Assembly: GCA_030647195.1 (NCBI GenBank)
Contig: JAUSKD010000011.1
Location: 1 to 33,303 of the forward strand
Length of the DNA stretch: 33,303 bases
Origin: Candidatus Peribacter sp.
GTDB taxonomy: Bacteria > Patescibacteriota > Gracilibacteria > Peribacterales > Peribacteraceae
Reading direction: 5' to 3'
The translations under genes were made by a program, and so were the position numbers. This document shows, piece by piece, positions 20,606-28,237 of this stretch (positions are counted from its first letter, which is position 1; every line of letters begins with the position of its first letter). The notes beneath the pieces are model-generated. The model did no database searches. It had not been told where the DNA came from and saw only the letters and a program-made list of their open reading frames with translations.

Positions 20606-22717
20606 ATGCCCTCTCAGACCACCCCTTCGAAACCGGCTCATATCAACCTCCTGCTCCTGGCGATTGATGAACTCCTTGGCATCCAGAGGGCTGCCGAGGA
20701 CGCCATGGCGAATGCCAGGGACAGTGAGCGGGAATTCACCGCCGATGAGCGCGTCGCCCTGCAACGTTACGAAGAGGGCCTGCAGAAAACTCTCGACATC
20801 ATCGCACCGGCCGGCATGGAGGTGAAACGCGATGAGGTGATCCTGAATGACCTCCACTCCCGCACACTCTTCGTCTACAACTGGCCCAACTACGCCTTCC
20901 CCAACTGGCTGTCGGAGACGCTCAATTTCGACGCACAGCTCGAAATCTCGCACTACATCTACCCCGCGAGCAACAAGGCCATCATGAAAATGCTCCGGAA
21001 AAAAGTGGCCGAAATGCGCTCTTCTATCCGCATGCTGGAACAGCGGGGCATCGTGCGCGATCCCGCTCTCGAAGCGGCGCTGCAGGACGCCGAGGAGCTC
21101 CGAGACCTGCTGGCGCGCGGTCGGGAAAAGCTCTTTCAGTTCGGCATGTACATCACGATCTACGCGGAGGATACGGTGCGACTCAAGAAGCTGCAGACGG
21201 ACCTGGAGTCCATCCTGGGTGGCAAGCTGATGCTCACGAAGCCGGCCATGTTCCAGATGGAACACGGCTGGATCTCGACCCTGCCGCTCTGCTTGGACGA
21301 GCTCGGAATCAACCGCAACATGAATACGTCTCCGATCGCGACGAGCTTCCCCTTCTCGAGCCCCGATCTCACGGATGATCACGGCATTCTGTACGGCATC
21401 AACCGCCACAACGATTCACTGGTGATCTTTGACCGCTTCGACCTCCCCAACGCGAATGCGACCGTCTTCGCCACCTCCGGCGCGGGAAAATCCTTCACGG
21501 TGAAACTGGAGATCCTGCGCTCGCTCATGTTCGGCACCGACGTGTTCGTGCTCGATCCGGAAAATGAGTACGTGGAACTGTGCAAGACCGTTGGCGGAAC
21601 GTTCATCCCGCTCTCGCTGCAGTCGAGCTTCCGCATCAACCCCTTCGACCTGCCGAAGTCCGTGCGCGGGGACGAGGCGCAGACCGGCGAGACGCTGCGC
21701 TCCGCGGCCATCACGCTCCACGGACTCTTCAAGCTCATGCTCGGCACGCTCACACCCGCCGAGGACGGCGTGCTCGACAAAGCGATCCTCGACACCTACG
21801 CACTCAAGGGCATCACCCTCACGACACCCGACCCGTCCAAGACCACGCCACCGACACTCGGCGACCTCGTGGATGTGCTCAAGACCACCGAGGGCGGCGA
21901 GCACATGGCCCAGACGCTCAAGAAGTACACGGAAGGCAGCTTCGCCGGACTCTTCGACCAGCCGACGAACGTGGAGCTGAACAATACGATGATCGTCTTC
22001 CAGATCCGCGACCTGGAGGAGCAATTGCGCCCGATCGCGATGTACGTCGTCTTAAACTTCCTGTGGAACCGCATTCGCGCCGACTTCAAGAAGCGCTTCC
22101 TCGTCATCGACGAGGCATGGAACCTGATGCAGCACGAAGATTCCGCACGTTTCCTCTACGGACTCATCAAGCGCGCCCGCAAGTACTGGCTGGGCGTCAC
22201 CACGATCACGCAGGATATCGAAGACTTCGTGAATTCCCCCTACGGCAAACCCATTATCACGAATGCCTCCCTCCAGATCCTGCTCAAGCAGTCCGCCACG
22301 GCCGTGGATAACCTGCAGAAACTGTTCTACCTGACGGACGGCGAGAAGTACCTGCTGCTCAACTCCGACGTGGGACAGGGGCTCTTCTTCGCCGGCAACA
22401 AGCACGTGGCGATTCAGGTCGTCGCGAGTCCGAAGGAGCAATCCATCATCACCACGAAACCGGAAGAAGTGGCCGCCATGCTCAACTACAAGCGCGAAGA
22501 AAAGAATCGTACACAGAAGCCTCTCATCCCGGACGTCCTCCCGACGATGCCGACAACGGAAGGCACCATCGATATTTCGACACCGGCGCCTGCGGAGTCC
22601 GCAGCCAAAGAAGCACCAGAATTTGCGCCAACGGAAACAGATGCTACGCCTCCTCTGCCTGAGGAAGAGAAGCCGGAACCTCCGGCTGCACCACCGTCCA
22701 GCGCACCTCAGGCTTGA
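20606..22717 (+). CDS. virB4: VirB4-like type IV secretion/pilus ATPase
   Basis: 703 residues. VirB4 ATPases energise type IV secretion, conjugation or pilus assembly at the inner membrane. The N-terminal domain (about 60-290) precedes the motor domain with Walker A ATSGAGKSF (289-297), VLDPENEY (315-322), Walker B RFLVIDEAW (497-505) and the TQD segment ITQDIEDFVNSPYG. The C-terminal 80 residues are Pro/Glu/Ala-rich and probably disordered. The tail-encoding DNA overlaps the end of the convergent DHH gene by 74 nt. Good promoter, and a Shine-Dalgarno AAGGA six nt before the ATG. No other vir genes adjoin it, but a three-gene VirB2-like operon lies about 5 kb away. Confidence 0.9.
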   Translation: MPSQTTPSKPAHINLLLLAIDELLGIQRAAEDAMANARDSEREFTADERVALQRYEEGLQKTLDIIAPAGMEVKRDEVILNDLHSRTLFVYNWPNYAFPNWLSETLNFDAQLEISHYIYPASNKAIMKMLRKKVAEMRSSIRMLEQRGIVRDPALEAALQDAEELRDLLARGREKLFQFGMYITIYAEDTVRLKKLQTDLESILGGKLMLTKPAMFQMEHGWISTLPLCLDELGINRNMNTSPIATSFPFSSPDLTDDHGILYGINRHNDSLVIFDRFDLPNANATVFATSGAGKSFTVKLEILRSLMFGTDVFVLDPENEYVELCKTVGGTFIPLSLQSSFRINPFDLPKSVRGDEAQTGETLRSAAITLHGLFKLMLGTLTPAEDGVLDKAILDTYALKGITLTTPDPSKTTPPTLGDLVDVLKTTEGGEHMAQTLKKYTEGSFAGLFDQPTNVELNNTMIVFQIRDLEEQLRPIAMYVVLNFLWNRIRADFKKRFLVIDEAWNLMQHEDSARFLYGLIKRARKYWLGVTTITQDIEDFVNSPYGKPIITNASLQILLKQSATAVDNLQKLFYLTDGEKYLLLNSDVGQGLFFAGNKHVAIQVVASPKEQSIITTKPEEVAAMLNYKREEKNRTQKPLIPDVLPTMPTTEGTIDISTPAPAESAAKEAPEFAPTETDATPPLPEEEKPEPPAAPPSSAPQA

Positions 22718-23648
22718 GCGCGCCCTGAACCGAGAACCCCGCCGCCCGACGGTGCCCGCCCCCGCTGAACGTGCCCGCCATCGCCGAAACGTCCACGTCA
22801 TCCCGCAGTGTGCGCAGGGAACCTTTCACCGCGCCACCGCGCTCCGAGAGGACCATCGAGAACCGCATGCCGGGCACGGCGTTCACGTAGTCGATCGCGC
22901 CCGTGAGCTCGGAGTAACCGGCACCCGTGGCGCGGAAATCCGATTCGCGGACGGCCGAGATCGCCCCGCCCTCCTCGGTGATCTGGATATTTTCGAGCAC
23001 CCGCCCCCAGAGCTTGAGCGTCGAAACCTGCGCCGTGCGGAACACCGCCTGCACGATCTCCTGCCGCCGTGCCCCGGCGCGGAGCAGGCGGGCGACCGTG
23101 CGGTACACCGTGGACGTGGTATTGCTGTGCAGGAGCCCGCCCGTGTCCGTGTAGACGCCCGTGAGCAGACACGTGGCGATATCGGGCGTGAGCGCCCACG
23201 AAAGCATATCGGCGACACCCACCACGATCTCGCAGGACGAAGCGGCCGAAGGATCCACGAGGTGCACCGTCCCGAAACGGGAGTTATCCGGATGATGGTC
23301 GATGACCACGGAAGGAATGCTGCCGTCGAACAGCTGCGGATGAGAAATATGCATGTCGGTGAGCTTGGGTTCGGCGCAATCGAAGAACACGACCCGATCC
23401 CCCTCCTGTAGCACGGGCGCACCCTGCACACGAACGGCCCCGGGCAGGAATTGCAATCCGGCAGGAACACCATCGATACAGTGGAACGAGACGGGAATCT
23501 GCGGCCACAGGGATTCGAAGAGCATGCCTCCCCCCAAGAGCGCCCCCGCCGCATCCCCATCGGGATTGCGATGACAGATGCAGACGATCCTCCCTGCCTG
23601 AGACAGGAGGGAACGCATCTGCTCGGCGTCCTTGCGGAGGATCGACAT
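22644..23648 (-). CDS. nrnA: DHH/DHHA1 phosphoesterase (NrnA-like)
   Basis: 334 residues from the ATG at 23648. Family members degrade short RNA oligonucleotides or cyclic dinucleotide products and dephosphorylate pAp, in the cytosol with Mn. Motifs: ICHRNPDGDA (first metal motif), FFDCAEP, VIDHHPDN (DHH), GVYTDTGGL, and the DHHA1 glycine motif FSGGGHRRAAGF near the end. The ATG is chosen because TACACT (23664-23659) ends 10 nt upstream; an ATG at 23675 would lie before that element. The last 24 codons overlap the tail of virB4 on the other strand. Family sure, exact substrate not. Confidence 0.9.
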   Translation of the reverse strand: MSILRKDAEQMRSLLSQAGRIVCICHRNPDGDAAGALLGGGMLFESLWPQIPVSFHCIDGVPAGLQFLPGAVRVQGAPVLQEGDRVVFFDCAEPKLTDMHISHPQLFDGSIPSVVIDHHPDNSRFGTVHLVDPSAASSCEIVVGVADMLSWALTPDIATCLLTGVYTDTGGLLHSNTTSTVYRTVARLLRAGARRQEIVQAVFRTAQVSTLKLWGRVLENIQITEEGGAISAVRESDFRATGAGYSELTGAIDYVNAVPGMRFSMVLSERGGAVKGSLRTLRDDVDVSAMAGTFSGGGHRRAAGFSVQGALKPEVRWTVVQPEVPASLPQAEEA

Positions 23649-23658
23649 AAAGGAGCGG

Positions 23659-23664
23659 AGTGTA
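23659..23664 (-). promoter_or_regulatory. -10-like TACACT before the DHH gene
   Basis: TACACT on the minus strand ends 10 nt before the ATG at 23648. Confidence 0.4.
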
Positions 23665-23705
23665 TCGCTTCGCATGATCCCGGCAACGCGCTTTCAGTTG
23701 CGTGA

Positions 23706-23754
23706 AAAATGCGAGTGTCACCTGACACACGTTTGTTGATTCGTTTCAACGTGT
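23706..23754 (-). terminator. double hairpin after rbfA
   Basis: Directly after the rbfA stop the minus strand reads ACACGTT, 14 nt, AACGTGT (7-bp stem), then GTGTCA-GG-TGACAC, then TCGCATTTTT. The final T-run supports intrinsic termination, though it starts four nt after the stem and the second hairpin has a two-nt loop. Confidence 0.45.
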
Positions 23755-24075
23755 CTACGAGCCCTCCAGCAACCGATCGATCCTCGCACCCCGTTCCGAG
23801 CGCGGGTCAATGCGAAAGCGGATCTTGGGGACGCGATGGATCTGGAGTGTGCGTCCGAGAGCCGTGTGAAGATCCTTGAGTCTCGAGGTGAGGAAAGCAA
23901 CGGCCTGATCGGGCGAAGCCAGCGCGCTGATGAGACAGGTCGCATACGACAGATCGGCCGAAACCTCGACTTCGGTGAGCGAGACCATGCCGCAGGCATG
24001 CGGGCACTCCCGCAGGAGCGGTGCGACGACTTCGCGGACCACGGAGCCGATCATGGCGGGACGGCGGGAAGACAT
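23755..24075 (-). CDS. rbfA: ribosome-binding factor A
   Basis: 106 residues from the ATG at 24075, the normal length for RbfA, which binds the 30S subunit during late maturation of 16S rRNA. The KH-like fold is visible: an N-terminal helix IGSVVREVVAPLLR, strand LTEVEVSADLSYATCLIS, helix AVAFLTSRLKDLHTALGRTL and the final IHRVPKIRFRIDP, which corresponds to the usual R-x-x-P-x-L-x-F-x-x-D ending. A longer frame upstream runs into CAAATCG repeats and is not protein-like. TATCAT (24096-24091) ends 15 nt before the ATG. The gene is divergent from fmt, another translation gene. Confidence 0.88.
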   Translation of the reverse strand: MSSRRPAMIGSVVREVVAPLLRECPHACGMVSLTEVEVSADLSYATCLISALASPDQAVAFLTSRLKDLHTALGRTLQIHRVPKIRFRIDPRSERGARIDRLLEGS

Positions 24076-24090
24076 AGTCGGGAGACACTG

Positions 24091-24215
24091 ATGATAAATC
24101 GCCAATCGCAAATCCCCAAGTGATAAATGCACGCAATTTGCGATTTCCCGATTTGAAGAATTGCGATTTGAAACAAACAAATCGCAAATCGCAAAATACC
24201 CAAATCGCAAATCGT
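24091..24215. repeat. CAAATCG heptads in both orientations between rbfA and fmt
   Basis: Copies of CAAATCG/CAATCGC occur in plus orientation (24103-24118 and 24178-24215) and as CGATTTG-like units in minus orientation (24131-24170). The opposite orientations could pair into a long stem in either transcript leader. Confidence 0.7.
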
Positions 24216-24252
24216 CCTTTGCCCCCTGTCCTGCGTCCTCATCCCTATCCTG

Positions 24253-24258
24253 TACACT
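24253..24258 (+). promoter_or_regulatory. -10-like TACACT before fmt
   Basis: TACACT ends seven nt before the ATG at 24266, so transcription would start at or next to the A of the start codon. Confidence 0.45.
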
Positions 24259-24265
24259 ACCTCCA

Positions 24266-25144
24266 ATGTCTCCCCTCTCGATCGCCTTCTGCGGCACGCC
24301 GGAATTCGCTGTGCCATCCCTCCAGGCTCTTCTGGAGCGGCCTGAGGACTTTCGGGTGAGCCTCGTCATCACGCAATTGGACCAGCCCGTGGGGCGCAAG
24401 CAGGTGCTCACGCCACCGCCCGTCAAAGTCTTTGCCGAAGCGCACCGCCTGCCACTCATCCAACCCGAGAACATCAACGATGAAGTCACAAGCTCACAGC
24501 TAAAAGCTATCAGCTGTGATGTCCTCGTCACGGTCGCCTACGGCCAGATTTTCTCCCCTGCCCTGCTCCTGCTCCCGCGGCTCGGTGCCGTGAACGTACA
24601 CCCATCACTCCTGCCACGCTGGCGGGGAGCCTCTCCCATTCAACACGCGATCCTGTCGGGCGACGGTGAAACCGGAGTGACCGTGCAAAGGATGGCGGAG
24701 GCACTCGATGCCGGCCCCGTTCTCGCACAGGAACGCATGACACTCTCGCCGGAAGAAACGTTCGAACACCTGAGTCAAACCCTCGCAGATATGGGGGCCG
24801 CGCTCCTGTCCGCAACACTCGTCAAACCCTTCTCGCCGACGGTACAGGATGAAACGAAGATCACCCTCTGCCGCAAGCTCTCGCGCAAAGACGGCGAGGT
24901 GAATCCGTCCGAGATGACCGCGGAGGAAATCCACCGCCGCGTGCGCGCCTTAACTCCCTGGCCGGGCGTCACGGCACCATTCGGCGGCTCACGCGTGAAA
25001 ATCCTGGCAACTTCCCTCGTGGCCGAGCCCGAAGCGCTGGAGGTTCCCTGCAAGGATGGCCGCACGCTCTACGTGCTGAGCGTCCAGACACCCGGTCGCA
25101 AACCCATGAGCGGCAAGGCGTGGTTGCGGGGACATGCGAAATGA
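24266..25144 (+). CDS. fmt: methionyl-tRNA formyltransferase
   Basis: 292 residues. It formylates Met-tRNAfMet for initiation. IAFCGTPEFAVPSL starts the Rossmann formyl-transfer domain. VTVAYGQIFSPALL and NVHPSLLPRWRGASPIQHAIL contain the catalytic Asn/His and the SLLP-x-x-RG folate-binding block. The OB-fold C-terminal domain begins about residue 205 with WPGV. One AGCTNNN array (24491-24518) is translated as SSQLKAIS between strands of the N-terminal domain. The ATG at 24266 matches the family start; upstream residues are translated repeats. Formylated initiator may matter here because many messages look leaderless. Confidence 0.95.
   Translation: MSPLSIAFCGTPEFAVPSLQALLERPEDFRVSLVITQLDQPVGRKQVLTPPPVKVFAEAHRLPLIQPENINDEVTSSQLKAISCDVLVTVAYGQIFSPALLLLPRLGAVNVHPSLLPRWRGASPIQHAILSGDGETGVTVQRMAEALDAGPVLAQERMTLSPEETFEHLSQTLADMGAALLSATLVKPFSPTVQDETKITLCRKLSRKDGEVNPSEMTAEEIHRRVRALTPWPGVTAPFGGSRVKILATSLVAEPEALEVPCKDGRTLYVLSVQTPGRKPMSGKAWLRGHAK
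24484..24518 (+). repeat. AGCTNNN heptad array inside fmt
   Basis: AGTCACA, AGCTCAC, AGCTAAA, AGCTATC, AGCTGTG. Translated as VTSSQLKAISC. Confidence 0.85.
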
Positions 25145-25234
25145 GGGCAGAAAAGTGAGGGAAAGTGAGAAAAGGCAGGAAGGTGAACGTGAGAGTCCCT
25201 TTCTGCCCTTTCTTTCCTTTCTTTCCTTCCTGTC
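25141..25234. repeat. inverted 9-bp arrays between fmt and the PurA-like gene
   Basis: The right half is CTTTCTGCC, CTTTCTTTC, CTTTCTTTC, CTTCCTGTC (25199-25234), ending at the stop of the PurA-like gene. The left half (25141-25190) carries the complementary purine version, for example GGCAGAAAAG and GGCAGGAAGG, starting at the fmt stop. The halves can pair into a long imperfect hairpin and may act as a shared transcript end for the convergent genes. Confidence 0.7.
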
Positions 25235-25235
25235 T

Positions 25236-25520
25236 TCAGAGTTTCGTTTTCATTTCCTGCAGCGCCGCTATGATCGGATCCAGATCCTCGGAATCGAACA
25301 TGATCGTGGTCTTGCGGCCGCCGCGGCTCTTTTCTGAAATTTTCAGGAACTTGCCGTTCCCCGACTGCTTTAAGTCGATGTAGAACGTGCGCTGGCGCGC
25401 GTGGATCGTGACGGAGTGGATCTCGTCGGCATACTGCCGTCCACCGCCGCCTCCACCGCCTCCGAATGCGGGAGCACCCTGCGGTGCGCCGCCCGTGAGT
25501 TCCGCCATGGGATCGAACAT
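25236..25520 (-). CDS. PurA/DUF3276-like nucleic-acid-binding protein
   Basis: 94 residues from the ATG at 25520 (an ATG at 25508 is also possible). After a Gly/Ala-rich start with eight consecutive Gly, residues about 30-94 form one PUR repeat: EIHSVTIHARQRTFYIDLKQ (strands), GKFLKISEKSRGGRKTTIMF (strands), and DLDPIIAALQEM (helix). PUR-alpha-like bacterial proteins bind single-stranded nucleic acid, usually as dimers through the helix. The Gly run is encoded by CCACCGCCGCC-like triplets and may vary in length. The family call is from pattern memory; the fold looks right. Confidence 0.75.
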   Translation of the reverse strand: MFDPMAELTGGAPQGAPAFGGGGGGGGRQYADEIHSVTIHARQRTFYIDLKQSGNGKFLKISEKSRGGRKTTIMFDSEDLDPIIAALQEMKTKL

Positions 25521-25641
25521 AGAAATAAGGGGAAAAGATGTAAGAACCACACTCCCTCTCCGCCCCGCATTATTGCTCGCAAGAGTGCGGGGGTCCGGAC
25601 CGATGGACGTTTCGTATTCCCTACTCCGTCACACCTTTCTT

Positions 25642-27159
25642 TTAGGAAAGTGGCGCAAAGAGGATACGCGGCTCCCCTACTTTTTTCCAGTCTTTTTGCC
25701 CTCCCCATTTCTTCATGGCAGGAGTGATGACGAAGTCCTTTTCGAGCATCTTTTCGGCATAGGGAACCCCCAACTGACGCGAAATCTCCTGTGCGGTTTG
25801 CGGGATGAAGGGCAAAAGTAGCAGCGAGAGATGACGCAACCGTTCGGCAAGATTGGAGAGTTCCGCTTTCTTCTCATCTGCGGGGAGCGCCCACACCTTG
25901 CGCGCATCAATGTACTCGTTCGCACCAACTGCGATTTTCAGTGCTTCCTGCACCGCATCCGCAAGCCGAAAATCATTCATTGCGCCCTCGTACGTTTGCC
26001 ACACGTTGCCTACAGAATCCTTTCCGCAATCCACCAGAGTCCCGTCTTCTTTTTTGAGGAGGACGAGGACACGATTGAGAAGATTGCCGATCTTGTTTCT
26101 CAGTGCCGCGTCGTACAGCTCTTCGATCCTCTTCCACGAGAAATCCCCGTCATTGCCCACCGGTACCTCGTGCGAAAGATAGAACCGCAGCGGGTCGGCA
26201 TTGCCGTTGAATTTCTGCAGTACCTCATCCGGCATCACGACGTTGCCGATACTCTTGCTCATCTTCTGGCCCTCGCTCGTGAGGAAGCCGTGGATGAGCA
26301 GGCGGTCGGGCGTGCGCACACCCGCATGTTTGAGCATCGCCGGCCAGATCAATGCGTGGAACCGCGCGATATCCTTGCCGATCACGTGCGTGACGGTGGC
26401 CTCGTCCCACCACTGGCGCTCCTCGTTCTTCGTGAAAAACCCGAGTCCCGAGATGTAGTTGGTGAGCGCGTCGCACCACACGTACATCACATGCTCCGGT
26501 TCGTCGGGCACGGGAATGCCCCAGCTCAGGCTCGACTTCGGACGCGAGAAGGACACATCCTCCAGTCCCGATTCGATGAGCGAGAGTGTCTCCTGCGCGC
26601 GCACGCCGGGAACGATGTGGTATCCGCCCTTCTTCGTCAGCAGATCCTTGAGCCACTTGGTCTCTTTGCCAAGGAGGAAAAAATAGTTCTCTTCACTCAC
26701 CTTCTCGGGCACGGCGTTATGGATTTGGCACTTGCCGTCCACGAGGTCACGTGTCGTCATGAAACGCTCGCAGCCCGCACAGTAGAGACCGGTATAGGTG
26801 CGCTTCTCGAGCACCTTCTCCGCAATCAGCTTCTTCCAGAGAGCCTGCACCGTGGGCCAGTGCCTCTTCTGGTCCGTCGTGCGGATGAAGACATCGGAAG
26901 AAATCTGCAACCTCTGATACAGGTCGATGTAGAGCGGGACATTCCGGTCCACGAGCGCCTGCGGGGTGATGCCCTCGTCTTTCGCCTTGCGCTCGATCTT
27001 CACGCCGTGCTCATCGGTGCCGATCTGAAAGCGCACGCTGTCGCCCCGAAGCCGGAACCACCGTGCGACGACATCAGCCAGCACCTTCTCCATCACATGA
27101 CCCATGTGCGGAGCCGCATTCGGATAGTCGATCGCCGTCGTAATGTACTGGCGCGCCAT
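25642..27159 (-). CDS. metG: methionyl-tRNA synthetase
   Basis: 505 residues from the ATG at 27159 (RQYITTAIDYPNAAPHMGH). Class I synthetase charging both Met tRNAs. The HIGH motif reads HMGH (about 17-20), and KMSKS is in GQKMSKSIGN. The connective domain has a zinc knuckle with CAGC and a later CQIH, i.e. a C-x2-C plus C-x2-H set. VWCDALTNYISGLGF is the Met pocket region. The C-terminal helical anticodon domain is present, but no tRNA-binding OB appendage. Upstream residues in the open frame are repeat-derived. Downstream is the PurA-like gene on the same strand. Confidence 0.95.
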   Translation of the reverse strand: MARQYITTAIDYPNAAPHMGHVMEKVLADVVARWFRLRGDSVRFQIGTDEHGVKIERKAKDEGITPQALVDRNVPLYIDLYQRLQISSDVFIRTTDQKRHWPTVQALWKKLIAEKVLEKRTYTGLYCAGCERFMTTRDLVDGKCQIHNAVPEKVSEENYFFLLGKETKWLKDLLTKKGGYHIVPGVRAQETLSLIESGLEDVSFSRPKSSLSWGIPVPDEPEHVMYVWCDALTNYISGLGFFTKNEERQWWDEATVTHVIGKDIARFHALIWPAMLKHAGVRTPDRLLIHGFLTSEGQKMSKSIGNVVMPDEVLQKFNGNADPLRFYLSHEVPVGNDGDFSWKRIEELYDAALRNKIGNLLNRVLVLLKKEDGTLVDCGKDSVGNVWQTYEGAMNDFRLADAVQEALKIAVGANEYIDARKVWALPADEKKAELSNLAERLRHLSLLLLPFIPQTAQEISRQLGVPYAEKMLEKDFVITPAMKKWGGQKDWKKVGEPRILFAPLS

Positions 27160-27204
27160 AGAACGCGCACAGCGTAGCACCAATCTTCGACTTTGCTGAA
27201 GGAC

Positions 27205-27240
27205 TAAATCGCAAATCGAAAATCCCCAAATCGCAAATTC
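27205..27240 (+). repeat. CAAATCG heptads between metG and the VirB2-like operon
   Basis: TAAATCG, CAAATCG, AAAATCC, (C), CAAATCG, CAAATTC, immediately followed by the 9-bp pyrimidine array. Confidence 0.8.
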
Positions 27241-27250
27241 CTCCCCTCCT

Positions 27251-27304
27251 CTTACATTCCTCACCTTTCTCACCTTCCTTACTTTCCTTACCTTCCACGC
27301 CTTC
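27251..27304 (+). repeat. 9-bp pyrimidine array at the end of the VirB2-like operon
   Basis: Six units: CTTACATTC, CTCACCTTT, CTCACCTTC, CTTACTTTC, CTTACCTTC, CACGCCTTC. It ends one nt before the stop codon of the last operon gene (27306). Confidence 0.85.
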
Positions 27305-27305
27305 T

Positions 27306-27656
27306 TCATCCCCCAGTCACTCCGATGATGAGCTGCCCCACGTACGTGATGACCGACCATCCCATGATCGCGAGGACGAGTCCCCCGAGGGCATACTCGA
27401 TGATCTTCTTCGCTTCATCCTTGGCGGCCTCGCCGCCGGTCACCAGCTTCACCGACGCGTAGAGCACCGCCAGCACGGCCCCGCCGCCGACCAACTGGAA
27501 GATGAATGTAGCCGTGCGGCCGGCCAGATCCATGAGGAATGTCTGCCCTCCCCCACACGCCCCGAACGTACTGCAGTACGCTCCCCACACGCCGAGATCG
27601 GCTGCAAGCGCCGGCTGAGAGAAGAGGCCGAGGAGGATTTCGAAGAGGTGCGTCAC
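27306..27656 (-). CDS. VirB2/TrbC-like pilin-type membrane protein (third of operon)
   Basis: 116 residues with a GTG start at 27656 that overlaps the previous stop by four nt (GTGA). An N-terminal hydrophobic leader ends LALAADL-like (LFSQPALAAD). Two membrane segments follow (about 47-70 and 86-110) joined by a polar loop GGEAAKDEAKKIIEY. The length, leader and helix-loop-helix layout fit VirB2/TrbC conjugative pilins. A Cys pair (CSTFGAC) lies before the first helix. It shares the loop pattern (G, acidic, Lys, then an Ala-Gly helix) with the two genes before it. It probably forms a pilus or channel subunit powered by the VirB4-like ATPase. Confidence 0.75.
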   Translation of the reverse strand: MTHLFEILLGLFSQPALAADLGVWGAYCSTFGACGGGQTFLMDLAGRTATFIFQLVGGGAVLAVLYASVKLVTGGEAAKDEAKKIIEYALGGLVLAIMGWSVITYVGQLIIGVTGG

Positions 27657-28237
27657 AGGCCCAGATTGAGAACGGCATGCACGATGGCATTGGCGGCATT
27701 GATGGTGAGCGTGCCGATGATCGCCCAGAGGATCGCATTCACCGCCTTCTGATAGGATTCCGCTTTACCCCACGCGATGACGAGCCGGATCGCCGAGTAG
27801 ATGACAATGCCCATGAATGCCACGTTGAGAAGCGACAGGATGGCGCTCACGACCACGGCCATGAAATCCAGGTGCGGTGTTGCGGCCGAGGCAAGCGGAG
27901 CAGCCCGTGTTTGCACAAAGGTGACAATGGCCTGCGAGGCGAGTGCGAGCATGAATCCGCCGAGGGCATAGAGCAGCGTTGTTTTTCCCTTGGTGCCTGC
28001 GCCCTCGTCACCCATGCTCAAAATCATCTGCATGCCGCCGATGATCACGAAGATCACGGCCCCGCCACCGGCGAACCCGACCAGCAGCGATCCGATCACC
28101 GGGATGAAAGGAAGGGCCATGTTCACGGGCGCGCATCCTCCCGGTACTCCCACGCAGGGATCCTGTGCGGGCGGAGCCGCCAGCGCCGTCGTGACGAGGA
28201 ACGAGAACAGCCGCGACAGGAACAGAGAGAAGGTCAT
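27653..28237 (-). CDS. VirB2-like polytopic membrane protein (second of operon)
   Basis: 194 residues from the ATG at 28237, which overlaps the preceding stop (ATGA). Signal peptide FLSRLFSFLVTTALAA, then a short exported stretch with a Cys pair (DPCVGVPGGC), then four probable membrane segments. The first pair carries the pilin-like loop SMGDEGAGTKGKTTLLYALGG; the second pair repeats the theme with WGKAESYQKAVNAILWAIIG. It therefore looks like two VirB2-type helix pairs fused in tandem. It could be a VirB2 dimer or a small VirB6-like channel component. Confidence 0.75.
   Translation of the reverse strand: MTFSLFLSRLFSFLVTTALAAPPAQDPCVGVPGGCAPVNMALPFIPVIGSLLVGFAGGGAVIFVIIGGMQMILSMGDEGAGTKGKTTLLYALGGFMLALASQAIVTFVQTRAAPLASAATPHLDFMAVVVSAILSLLNVAFMGIVIYSAIRLVIAWGKAESYQKAVNAILWAIIGTLTINAANAIVHAVLNLGL

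Noticed and set aside
23755-24531. Long minus-strand frame covering rbfA and upstream
   Set aside because: Residues before the ATG at 24075 translate CAAATCG repeats and the antisense of fmt; RbfA normally has about 110 residues.
25831-27177. 448-codon plus-strand frame opposite metG
   Set aside because: Antisense shadow of a fully convincing metG; no independent motif.
6257-27304. CRISPR array interpretation of the scattered repeats
   Set aside because: Units are 7-9 bp, directly adjacent and degenerate, with no spacers and no cas genes.
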